This document shows, piece after piece, positions 1 through 5,804 of a stretch of DNA of 8,491 bases; the stretch's first letter is position 1; each line of letters starts with the position of its first letter. The stretch is from Candidatus Omnitrophota bacterium. GTDB taxonomy: Bacteria; Omnitrophota; 4484-213. The stretch lies in NCBI GenBank assembly GCA_030640885.1, contig DAOWIN010000146.1, positions 1-8,491 on the forward strand. Reading direction: 5' to 3'. The notes under the pieces are model-generated. The model searched no databases, was not told the origin of the DNA, and saw nothing but the letters and a program-made list of their open reading frames with translations. The position numbers and the translations under genes are program-made.

Positions 1-559
1 AGAGGCGAAAATTATTTATGCTTCCAGTGGAGCTGTTTATCCTGTCTCTTCCTTACCCAAAGAAGAAAAAGAAGCAGATTTTGTAGATAAATTTTATAGC
101 GTTTCCAAATCAATCGCCGAGAAATACTGCCGGCTTTATAATAAGAATTTTAGCCTTCCCTTTGCAATTTTGAGGTTTAGCCGTATTTACGGAGAGGGGA
201 TGACCCGCAATCCTATTTATGATATTCTGAAAGCAATTGAAAAAGGCAACAAGGTTAAATTTTATGAGTCTCTAAATTCTTGCTATGATTTTGTATATGT
301 TAAAGATGTTGTGAACGCTTTATTGCTTGCTCAAAATAAAGAATGGGAAAACCAAATTGTGAATATATCATCAGGCAGAGGGATAGTTTTGCAAAATTTG
401 ATTCAGAAAATAGAACAGATAATCGGTAAAAAGATAGGGGTAGAGGTAGTTCAGGATGTTCAGAGCGTAGATATTTTAGATAATACAAAAGCGAAAAATT
501 TAGGTTGGTTGCCAAAATATTTGCTGGAGGAAGGACTTCAAGAAATACTTGGGAAATGA
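1..559 (+). CDS. NAD-dependent epimerase/dehydratase (extended SDR), 5'-truncated
   Basis: This is the 3' part of an extended short-chain dehydrogenase/reductase of the type that epimerises or dehydrates nucleotide-activated sugars using bound NAD(P). The frame is open from base 2, so the gene begins upstream of the window; 185 residues remain of a usual ~300. The Rossmann nucleotide-binding half is missing. Visible are the catalytic Ser region (YASSGAVYP, fragment residues 6-14) and the YxxxK pair (YSVSK, Tyr32 and Lys36). After these comes the usual LRFSRIYGEGM stretch and a substrate-binding C-terminal part with YDFVYVKDVVNALL and VNISSGRG. The product sugar cannot be told from this part; a GalE/UDP-sugar 4-epimerase-like role in surface polysaccharide or LPS synthesis is inferred. 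Its TGA (557-559) overlaps the next gene's ATG (ATGA), suggesting translational coupling. A TTG at 170 is an internal Leu codon, not a start. Confidence 0.92.
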   Translation, partial: EAKIIYASSGAVYPVSSLPKEEKEADFVDKFYSVSKSIAEKYCRLYNKNFSLPFAILRFSRIYGEGMTRNPIYDILKAIEKGNKVKFYESLNSCYDFVYVKDVVNALLLAQNKEWENQIVNISSGRGIVLQNLIQKIEQIIGKKIGVEVVQDVQSVDILDNTKAKNLGWLPKYLLEEGLQEILGK

Positions 560-1305
560 AAAATAATCGCTACACGCTGCAGGTTACACGCTACACGCTG
601 AAAGATAAGAGCAAAATTCTTGTTTTATTATTCTTTCTGTTTTCCGTTTTCTGTTTTCCGTTTTCTGTTTTCCGTTTTCTGTCTTCCTCGGTTTCCGCCG
701 AAGAGGTGCCTTTCAACAAAGGCGAGACAATTTCTTATCGTATCTATTGGAAGGGGATACGTATAGGCAGTGCTAAGTTAGTCTTTGGAGATGAGATTAT
801 TCTTCAAACTAATACTCTAAACTTTAAGGATGTAGAAAAAATCAAAGGGGACGAAGATTATTTTCCGGTAGAGGTTAAACGTGATATTCGTCTTTTTGGC
901 AAGACAATCCAAATTTTAGAGAAATATGACCAGAAGAAAAAAACAATAGAGATTGTACGGGAGAAGTCAGGAAAAATAGAGAAACAACTTATAGAATCTG
1001 ATGACAAAATTCATCATCCCATTTTGCTTATCTATTATTGTCGTAAGCAGGAACTTGTTTTAGGAAAAAGCTGGTTAATCAATTTGCCCCTTGCTGGAAA
1101 GTATAGAATGGAGGTTACTAAATTAGAAGAGATTAAAACTCCAGCCGGGAAATACCAAGCTTATTGTGTCGAAAGCTTTCCAGCCAAAATTAAATTTTGG
1201 ATAAGTGCTGATAAAAAACATCTTCCCTTAAAAATAGAAAAGGATGATTCTTACTTTACCCGTTCTTCCTTAGTAATGACTAATTTTTCAGGCGGAACAG
1301 AGTGA
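556..1305 (+). CDS. DUF3108-like exported protein
   Basis: This 249-residue protein carries an N-terminal signal peptide and resembles the DUF3108 family of periplasmic proteins of unknown function. I chose ATG 556 because it overlaps the upstream stop as ATGA; the frame is open further upstream only through non-ATG codons inside the epimerase. No well-placed Shine-Dalgarno site is present (GGAGGAAGG at 526-534 lies 21 bases away), which fits coupling. A hydrophobic core spans about residues 21-42 and a plausible signal peptidase I site follows SVSA (Ala48). The family-like start of the mature part is PFNKGETISYRIYWKGIRIG (residues 52-71), and the C-terminal part has KTPAGKY (194-200) and FWISADKKHLPLKI (214-227). 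There is no lipobox. Oddly, residues 5-15 and 27-42 are encoded by heptad repeat arrays. The family assignment is by recalled pattern. A role in the envelope is inferred from export and neighbours. Confidence 0.75.
   Translation: MKNNRYTLQVTRYTLKDKSKILVLLFFLFSVFCFPFSVFRFLSSSVSAEEVPFNKGETISYRIYWKGIRIGSAKLVFGDEIILQTNTLNFKDVEKIKGDEDYFPVEVKRDIRLFGKTIQILEKYDQKKKTIEIVREKSGKIEKQLIESDDKIHHPILLIYYCRKQELVLGKSWLINLPLAGKYRMEVTKLEEIKTPAGKYQAYCVESFPAKIKFWISADKKHLPLKIEKDDSYFTRSSLVMTNFSGGTE
568..600 (+). repeat. Heptad microrepeat, unit TACACGC
   Basis: TACACGC occurs at 571-577, 585-591 and 592-598 with the degenerate heptad TGCAGGT between them, giving a period of 7. Seen another way, the 12-mer CGCTACACGCTG occurs exactly at 568-579 and 589-600. 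The array lies inside the DUF3108-like gene and encodes the duplicated peptide RYTL (residues 5-8 and 12-15) ahead of the signal-peptide core. Confidence 0.8.
634..681 (+). repeat. Heptad tandem array, alternating TTTTCCG / TTTTCTG
   Basis: Three TTTTCCG units (640-646, 654-660, 668-674) alternate with three TTTTCTG units (647-653, 661-667, 675-681), preceded by a partial unit TTTCTG at 634-639. The array has period 7 and a 14-base higher-order period. It lies wholly inside the DUF3108-like gene and encodes residues 27-42, rich in Phe, Ser and Val, which form much of the hydrophobic core of the signal peptide. Neither strand of the unit contains a stop codon in any frame. Confidence 0.93.
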
Positions 1306-1315
1306 AGTCCTAAAA

Positions 1316-1771
1316 ATGAAATTTTCGTTAATCATTAGCTTTATAACAACTCAGTTAGTTTTCGGACGCAAGGTTTCTATTCCCTTGGGAATGGCAGGTG
1401 GGATGAATTTTGTTTTGGTACTTATGCTTTCTTTTTTTTTGGATCTTCTTTTTCTTCCTTTTGTTTATTTTGTTTATTCAGCAGCTACTTCTCGAATCAA
1501 ATTTATTAAAAGAATGAGGGAATTTCTTATCGCTAAGTGGGAGAAAAAAGAGCATAGCCGAGTTTTCGAGTGGTTGAAACGGCTGGGGAAGATGGGTGTA
1601 GTTTTGGCTCCGGCTATTCCTTTCACCGGGGGAGTAAATTTATCGATTCCCTTAGCTGATATGCTCAACTTAAAATTGAAACAGACTTTATTACTTATTT
1701 CTTTTGGTAATTTTTTGGGTTGTCTGCTCATTGCATTAGCGGCGAAAGGAATAATTACGATATTTGTGTAA
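1316..1771 (+). CDS. Small multi-spanning membrane protein, COG2426 / Sm_multidrug_ex-like
   Basis: This 151-residue inner-membrane protein resembles the COG2426/PF06695 'small multi-drug export' family, whose members usually have about 150-170 residues and whose real substrate is largely unproven. Hydrophobic segments lie at about residues 4-16, 22-55 (long enough for two passes or a re-entrant turn), 93-115 and 124-149. A basic amphipathic stretch (residues 60-92) separates the two halves. The family-like features are the PLGMAGG motif (23-29) and the second half GVVLAPAIPFTGG (94-106) followed by a Gly-containing last helix. The ATG at 1316 is 10 bases after the preceding stop and has only a weak ribosome site. 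A run of nine T (1432-1440) in the first helix region could cause slippage or sequencing error, but the frame is intact across it. The drug-export name should be treated as a family label only. Confidence 0.72.
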   Translation: MKFSLIISFITTQLVFGRKVSIPLGMAGGMNFVLVLMLSFFLDLLFLPFVYFVYSAATSRIKFIKRMREFLIAKWEKKEHSRVFEWLKRLGKMGVVLAPAIPFTGGVNLSIPLADMLNLKLKQTLLLISFGNFLGCLLIALAAKGIITIFV

Positions 1772-1789
1772 ATCCTGTTAATTCGCATT

Positions 1790-2695
1790 ATGCAATCTAA
1801 ACTAAAACAAGTTCGCGATTTCTTAGGCCGAATGATATTAAAATTTAGTTTGTTGATTGCTCTTTTACCTTCTAAGGTAGGAATTGGTTTTGCTTATGTA
1901 ATTGGTAAAGGAGCTTATTTATTTTTGAAGGGGAAACGCCAGATTACTTTGCGAAATCTTGAATTAGCTTTTGGGAAGGAAAAGTCTAATGCCGAATTGA
2001 GGAAAATTGCTTGTCAAGTCAGTCAAGAGATATGCCGTTATTGGATAGAAATATTGCAATTTTTGCATTTTCCCTCCAGATTTAAAATAGAAATAAAAGG
2101 ACAAAAAAACTTAGATATGGCGCTTTCACAAGGAAAGGGAGTAATTTTAGTTAGCGCCCATTTTGGCAATTTCCCTCTTATGATAGCGGTATTAACGCAG
2201 AAGGGTTATAAGATAAAAACAATAATGCGTCATATGCACGATTTGAAAAGCGATAAACTTTTTTGCCAATTGCGTCAAAAACTGAACATTCGTTCCATTA
2301 TGCTTCAATCTCGGCAGGTTAGCGTGAGCAAATGCCTAAATGCTCTGCGGAAGAACGAGGTTTTACTTATTCAAATTGATCAGCATGCCGGCGCTGGTGG
2401 TATATTTGTAGATTTTTTTGGTAAACCAGCGGCTACAACAAGCAGCCCTGTTATTTTTGCTCTGCGTACTGGCGCTCCTATTCTCCCTGTTTTTATTTTG
2501 CGGGAGGCTGAAGTGCATAACATAATTATTGAACCAAATGTAGGGTTATATTTAGGCAGTAATAAAGAAGAGATAGTTAAAAAAACAATGTCTAAACTTA
2601 CCAAGATTGTGGAATGTTATGTAAAGAAGCATCCAGAACAGTGGGCTTGGCTGCATAAGCGGTGGAAGGGGGAAGAAAGGGTAAAGGGAATATAA
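1790..2695 (+). CDS. LpxL/HtrB-type lysophospholipid (lipid A) acyltransferase family protein
   Basis: The 301-residue product belongs to the LpxL/LpxM/HtrB acyltransferase family, which adds secondary acyl chains to lipid A precursors or related lipids at the cytoplasmic face of the inner membrane. An N-terminal hydrophobic segment (about 17-48) is followed by GKRQITLRNLELAFG (48-62), the usual basic start of the domain. The catalytic block is VSAHFGNFP (121-129). Later come IDQHAGAGGIFVDFFGKPA, the RTGAPILPVF segment, and the C-terminal HPEQWAWLHKRWK, all typical. The family motif is H-X4-D/E; here His124 is followed at +5 by Pro129 instead of an acid. This may mark a subfamily rather than a dead enzyme. 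The gene starts 18 bases after its neighbour with no clear Shine-Dalgarno site; ATG 1832 (Met15, preceded by AGG) is an alternative start. Substrate is unproven: it could be lipid A or another envelope lipid. Confidence 0.9.
   Translation: MQSKLKQVRDFLGRMILKFSLLIALLPSKVGIGFAYVIGKGAYLFLKGKRQITLRNLELAFGKEKSNAELRKIACQVSQEICRYWIEILQFLHFPSRFKIEIKGQKNLDMALSQGKGVILVSAHFGNFPLMIAVLTQKGYKIKTIMRHMHDLKSDKLFCQLRQKLNIRSIMLQSRQVSVSKCLNALRKNEVLLIQIDQHAGAGGIFVDFFGKPAATTSSPVIFALRTGAPILPVFILREAEVHNIIIEPNVGLYLGSNKEEIVKKTMSKLTKIVECYVKKHPEQWAWLHKRWKGEERVKGI
2685..2689 (+). promoter_or_regulatory. Ribosome binding site of the cyclo-ligase gene
   Basis: AGGGA lies 5 bases before ATG 2695, inside the end of the acyltransferase gene. 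It decides the start in favour of 2695 over an in-frame ATG 33 bases upstream. Confidence 0.6.
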
Positions 2696-3231
2696 TGGAT
2701 GCAAAGCAAAAAATCAGAGCAGAGATTTTAGAAAAGATGCGGAAGCAATCTCCAAAAGAAAGGAGGGAGAAAAGTGAAATAATAAAAAAGAAGATTCTTT
2801 TACTTGCTCAATTTCAGCAGGCGAAAAGAATTGGTTTTTATGCTTCCAAAGAGGATGAGGTAGATACTTGGAAGATGATGCAGGAGGTAGCCTTTTTTAA
2901 AGAGATTGCCCTTCCTCGCGTGGTGAAGAATTCTTTGATATTTTTTTATGTAAAGGATGTAAAGGATTTAAAAAAGGCAACCTATGGTATTTATGAGCCG
3001 CAAGAATCTTTAGATGTTGCTCAAGTGGAAAATTTAGATTTAATTATTGTACCCGGGATTGCGTTTGACTTCTTGAATAATCGTCTTGGTCGAGGGTTGG
3101 GTTATTATGACCGTTTTTTAAAAAAAGCAGGTAGAACCTTCAAATTGGGATTAGGATTTGGTTTTCAGATCGTAGAGAAATTGCCAGTGAATGAGAATGA
3201 TGTTTCTTTGGATAAAGTAATTACGAATTAA
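2695..3231 (+). CDS. fau: 5-formyltetrahydrofolate cyclo-ligase
   Basis: This cytoplasmic enzyme converts 5-formyltetrahydrofolate to 5,10-methenyltetrahydrofolate using ATP, returning a storage or inhibitory folate to one-carbon metabolism. The 178-residue length is normal. The N-terminus (KQKIRAEILEKMRKQSPKER) and KRIGFYASKEDEVDT (44-58) match the family's substrate/ATP region. The signature PGIAFD (120-125) and RLGRGLGYYDRFL (130-142) is nearly canonical, with Leu in place of the common Gly in GRG-G-GYYD. The C-terminal VSLDKVITN resembles the usual 'D..vd.vvTe' ending. ATG 2695 overlaps the acyltransferase stop by one base (TAATG) and has AGGGA five bases upstream; the in-frame ATG at 2662 would add an unlikely basic extension. 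Its place just before rny and ymdB is a gene order seen in several bacterial groups, though the commonly neighbouring zapA is absent here. The symbol follows E. coli fau (ygfA). Confidence 0.95.
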   Translation: MDAKQKIRAEILEKMRKQSPKERREKSEIIKKKILLLAQFQQAKRIGFYASKEDEVDTWKMMQEVAFFKEIALPRVVKNSLIFFYVKDVKDLKKATYGIYEPQESLDVAQVENLDLIIVPGIAFDFLNNRLGRGLGYYDRFLKKAGRTFKLGLGFGFQIVEKLPVNENDVSLDKVITN

Positions 3232-3240
3232 GTTCAAAAA

Positions 3241-3346
3241 TCAAAATTACATATTAAAATGCAAAATCGGTTTTTCTATTTTTGAAATTTTCTTTAGAGT
3301 TATTAAATTTTACATTTTGCATTGTCATTTTGATATTTAATTTTGA
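3241..3346 (+). repeat. AT-rich imperfect inverted repeat upstream of rny
   Basis: The left arm (3241-3267, starting TCAAAATTACATATTAAAATG) matches the reverse complement of the right arm (about 3308-3346, starting TCAAAATTAAATATCAAAATG) at 19 of the first 21 positions. Both arms then carry GCAAAAT after a 6-base insertion in the right arm. The arms are themselves built from the word CAAAATK. The array fills nearly all of the 128-base gap between the cyclo-ligase and rny, and ends one base before the rny Shine-Dalgarno site. If transcribed it could form a long weak hairpin. It lacks the GC-rich stem plus T-run of an intrinsic terminator. The loop holds a poor promoter-like pair (TTGAAA 3282, TAAATT 3304). 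Confidence 0.75.
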
Positions 3347-3347
3347 T

Positions 3348-3353
3348 GAGGAG
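3348..3353 (+). promoter_or_regulatory. Ribosome binding site of rny
   Basis: GAGGAG lies 6 bases before ATG 3360, one of the strongest Shine-Dalgarno sites in the window. It fixes the rny start at 3360; the frame is open upstream to a TTG at 3282, but those extra 26 codons are repeat DNA. Confidence 0.8.
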
Positions 3354-3359
3354 ATATTT

Positions 3360-4919
3360 ATGAATAATATAGTAGTTTTAGTTATAATTGCAGAAGCTTT
3401 AGTTTTCTTTTTTTGTGGTTATTTAGCAAGAAAATTTGCCGGGGAGAAAAAAGTTAAGCGCGCCGAGATGAAAACCAAAGAGATGCTTGAAAATGCTCAA
3501 AAACAAATTGAGTCAGAAAAGCAGAAGGTAAAATTAGAGGCAAAAGAGCGGTTCTATAAACTACGCGTTCAATTTGAACGCGAAACAAAGGGGCGTCGTT
3601 ATGAACTATTAGACGCAGAAAAAAGATTAAATCAGAAAGAAATGAATTTAGAGAGAAAATTTGATCTCTGTGAGCGAAAAGAACGAGAATTGCATCAGCG
3701 CAATGGGCAGTTCACTTTACAAGAAAGGGCTCTTCAACAGAAGAAAAAGGAGTTAAATGATTTACTTATTGAGGAAAAAGAAAAGCTTCACCGAATTTCT
3801 AATTTAAGCAAGGAAGAAGCCAAAGATATTCTTCTTAACCGTATACAAAAAGATGTTGAGCAAGAAAAAAATATTTTGCTTAAAAGAGCAGAAGATGAAA
3901 TTAAACGAACCAGCGAACAAAAGTCTAAGCAAATATTAAGTTTGGCAATGCAGAAATGTGCTTCTGATTATGTTTCCGAAGCTACAGTTTCGGTAGTTAG
4001 TTTGCCTAATGATGAAATGAAGGGAAGAATAATTGGACGTGAGGGAAGGAATATTCGCGCTTTAGAGATGGCTACGGGTATAGATATAATTGTTGATGAT
4101 ACGCCTGAGGCGGTTGTTCTTTCAGGATTTGACGCTGTCCGACGAGAGATAGCCCGCATTACATTGGAAAGATTAACTACTGATGGAAGGATTCATCCCG
4201 CGCGCATTGAAGAGGTGGTTACTAAAGTGAAAGAAGAAATGCAGCAAGCTATCTATAAATGTGGAGAAGAAATTGCTTTTGAAGCTGGTGTGCAGGGTTT
4301 GCATCCTGAGGAAATTAAATTATTAGGGAAATTCAAACACCGCACGAGTTATGGCCAAAATGTTCTTCAGCATTCATTGGAGGTTGCCCTTTTGATGGGA
4401 GCGATGGCTGCAGAATTAAAAGAGAATGTTACTTTGGCAAGACGCATTGGTTTGCTTCACGATATAGGTAAGTCTGTAGACAGAGAGGTAGAAGGAACAC
4501 ATGCTGAAATTGGAGCTAATTTAGCCAAAAGATATGGCGAGAGTCCAATTATAGTTAACGCTATTGCCGCTCACCATGAAGATAAAGAAGCCGAAAGTGT
4601 ATTAGCGGTATTAGTGCAGGCTGCCGATGCCCTAAGCGCCTCTCGACCGGGGGTACGCAGAGAAACAGTAGAAATGTATGTGAAGAGATTGGAGAATTTA
4701 GAAAACATCGCCAAATCTTTTCCGGGTGTTGAAAAGAGTTTTGCTATGCATGCCGGTAGAGAGATGCGCGTTATTGTTCAATCGAACAAAATAAGTGATC
4801 TGCAGGTAATAGGTTTAGCTCATGATATAACCAAGAAGATTGAAAGCGAACTTGCTTATCCGGGGCAGATAAAGGTAGTGGTAATTAGAGAAACAAGGGT
4901 GATTGAGTATGCCAAATGA
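3360..4919 (+). CDS. rny: Ribonuclease Y
   Basis: RNase Y is a membrane-anchored endoribonuclease that starts mRNA decay in bacteria without RNase E-led turnover. At 519 residues this protein is almost the length of the B. subtilis enzyme (520). One N-terminal transmembrane helix (about 4-22) is followed by a long charged coiled coil (about 28-200, rich in Lys/Glu). A KH RNA-binding domain carries GRIIGREGRN (222-231, the GxxG loop). The HD domain has VLQHSLEVA (His338), LLHDIGK with the catalytic pair His367-Asp368, and AAHHEDKEAE. The end, PGQIKVVVIRETR, is also typical. No key residue is missing. The start at 3360 is supported by GAGGAG and by the length match. An AT-rich inverted repeat lies just upstream and ymdB follows 102 bases downstream, as in Firmicutes. 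Likely work in the cell: bulk mRNA turnover at the membrane. Confidence 0.97.
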   Translation: MNNIVVLVIIAEALVFFFCGYLARKFAGEKKVKRAEMKTKEMLENAQKQIESEKQKVKLEAKERFYKLRVQFERETKGRRYELLDAEKRLNQKEMNLERKFDLCERKERELHQRNGQFTLQERALQQKKKELNDLLIEEKEKLHRISNLSKEEAKDILLNRIQKDVEQEKNILLKRAEDEIKRTSEQKSKQILSLAMQKCASDYVSEATVSVVSLPNDEMKGRIIGREGRNIRALEMATGIDIIVDDTPEAVVLSGFDAVRREIARITLERLTTDGRIHPARIEEVVTKVKEEMQQAIYKCGEEIAFEAGVQGLHPEEIKLLGKFKHRTSYGQNVLQHSLEVALLMGAMAAELKENVTLARRIGLLHDIGKSVDREVEGTHAEIGANLAKRYGESPIIVNAIAAHHEDKEAESVLAVLVQAADALSASRPGVRRETVEMYVKRLENLENIAKSFPGVEKSFAMHAGREMRVIVQSNKISDLQVIGLAHDITKKIESELAYPGQIKVVVIRETRVIEYAK

Positions 4920-4923
4920 GCCA

Positions 4924-4951
4924 CAAGTTTCAAGTTGCAAGCTGCAAGCTA
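4924..4951 (+). repeat. Heptad tandem array, unit CAAGYTG
   Basis: Four contiguous heptads CAAGTTT, CAAGTTG, CAAGCTG and CAAGCTA lie at 4924-4930, 4931-4937, 4938-4944 and 4945-4951. They begin five bases after the rny stop codon, in the rny-ymdB gap. The period is exactly 7, as in the other heptad arrays of the window, but the unit sequence is unrelated. Confidence 0.88.
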
Positions 4952-4989
4952 AAACGGTTGATTTTATTTATACTTTTTCAGGAGTGTAG

Positions 4990-5010
4990 ATGGGTAAAGA
5001 TAACCGTTAA
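4990..5010 (+). CDS. Possible six-codon leader ORF before ymdB
   Basis: ATG 4990 opens a six-codon frame (MGKDNR) ending at TAA 5008-5010, 11 bases before the ymdB ATG. It has AGGAG at 4980-4984, five bases upstream, which is as good a ribosome site as that of ymdB. A 7-base inverted repeat (AACGGTT 4953-4959, AACCGTT 5002-5008) encloses this ribosome site and most of the small frame. It could be a translated leader or chance; no known leader-peptide residue bias is seen. Confidence 0.2.
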   Translation: MGKDNR

Positions 5011-5012
5011 CT

Positions 5013-5016
5013 GAGG
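5013..5016 (+). promoter_or_regulatory. Ribosome binding site of ymdB
   Basis: GAGG lies five bases before ATG 5022 and two bases after the stop of the possible six-codon leader ORF. It supports the 5022 start. Confidence 0.65.
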
Positions 5017-5021
5017 ATATT

Positions 5022-5804
5022 ATGAAAATTTTAGCTATTGGTGATATTGTAGGTAAGCCGGGAAGAGAAGCGGTTAAATCGCTACTTCCCAAATTAAAGC
5101 AAAAGCATTCTCTTGATTTAGTGATTGCCAACGGTGAGAATGTCGCTGGGGGGTCAGGGATTACACCCAAACTTGCTGAGGAATTATTTAATGCCGGTAT
5201 TGATATAATTACCTCTGGCGACCATATTTGGAAGAGAAAAGAGGTTATTTCTTTCTTGGAAACGGAAAAGAGATTACTTAGGCCAGCCAATTATCCTCAG
5301 CAGGCTCCGGGCGGAGGAAGCATAGTAATAGAAAAAAATGGAATAAAGGTTGGAGTAATCAATCTGGCTGGGCGGATATTTATGGAAGGAATCCGTTGTC
5401 CTTTTAAGGTAGCCCAAGAAGAGATTAAGTCGATAAAGGAAAATACTAAAATAATCATTGTTGATTTTCACGCCGAGGCAACCAGCGAAAAGGTTGCTTT
5501 GGGTTGGTATTTGGATGGTAGAGTAAGCGCTGTTTTAGGCACGCATACCCATATCCAAACCGCTGACGAAAAAATTCTTCCTCAAGGTACTGCCTATATT
5601 ACTGATTTGGGAATGACTGGACCTTATAATTCTGTAATCGGGCGAAAAAAAGAGGAGGTTTTACAAAGATTTGTTGTGCAAGTGCCTACTCGTTTTGAAG
5701 TAGCCGATGGTGATGTGCATCTTTGCGGAGTAGTTTTAGAGATTGATGAACAAAGCGGAAAGACAATTTCTATTGTGAGAGTGAATGAAAAGGTAAATGA
5801 CTAA
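5022..5804 (+). CDS. ymdB: YmdB/TIGR00282-family metallophosphoesterase
   Basis: The 260-residue protein belongs to the TIGR00282 family; B. subtilis YmdB (about 264 residues) is a cytoplasmic binuclear-metal phosphodiesterase acting on 2',3'-cyclic nucleotides or cAMP and affecting biofilm and motility expression. The metal-site motifs fall at the same residue numbers as in YmdB: GDIVGK (Asp8), NGENVAGGSG (Glu39, Asn40), SGDHIW (67-68), VDFHAE (His150) and GTHTHIQT (His175, His177). The DLGMTGPYNSVIG segment (195-207) is also characteristic. One ligand differs: the family's usual Asn67 (GNH) is Asp here (GDH), while the neighbouring catalytic His68 is kept. GAGG upstream supports the start. 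The position after rny matches the Firmicute pair and suggests a shared role in RNA turnover or nucleotide signalling. The stop codon lies within the first unit of the downstream repeat, so the last residues may be repeat-derived. Confidence 0.94.
   Translation: MKILAIGDIVGKPGREAVKSLLPKLKQKHSLDLVIANGENVAGGSGITPKLAEELFNAGIDIITSGDHIWKRKEVISFLETEKRLLRPANYPQQAPGGGSIVIEKNGIKVGVINLAGRIFMEGIRCPFKVAQEEIKSIKENTKIIIVDFHAEATSEKVALGWYLDGRVSAVLGTHTHIQTADEKILPQGTAYITDLGMTGPYNSVIGRKKEEVLQRFVVQVPTRFEVADGDVHLCGVVLEIDEQSGKTISIVRVNEKVND

Noticed and set aside
1432..1440. Run of nine T as a programmed frameshift or pseudogene site
   Set aside because: The reading frame continues intact into family-like sequence on both sides, so no frameshift is needed to explain the gene.
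3282..3309. Promoter-like pair TTGAAA (3282-3287) and TAAATT (3304-3309) with a 16-base spacer upstream of rny
   Set aside because: The -10 element matches only 4 of 6 positions and the region is repeat-derived AT-rich DNA where such matches are expected by chance.
3282..3359. 26-residue N-terminal extension of RNase Y from TTG 3282
   Set aside because: The extension is encoded by the inverted repeat, would give a second hydrophobic segment unlike the family, and the strong GAGGAG site plus 519-residue length support ATG 3360.
4958..4974. TTGATT followed by TATACT before ymdB as a promoter
   Set aside because: The spacing is only 5 bases, and no acceptable -35 element lies 16-18 bases upstream of TATACT.
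4980..5008. Resemblance of GGAGTGTAGATGGG to the start of a tetrahydrofolate riboswitch
   Set aside because: Only a few bases match; no paired-helix architecture or second conserved half was found, and the downstream gene is not a folate gene.
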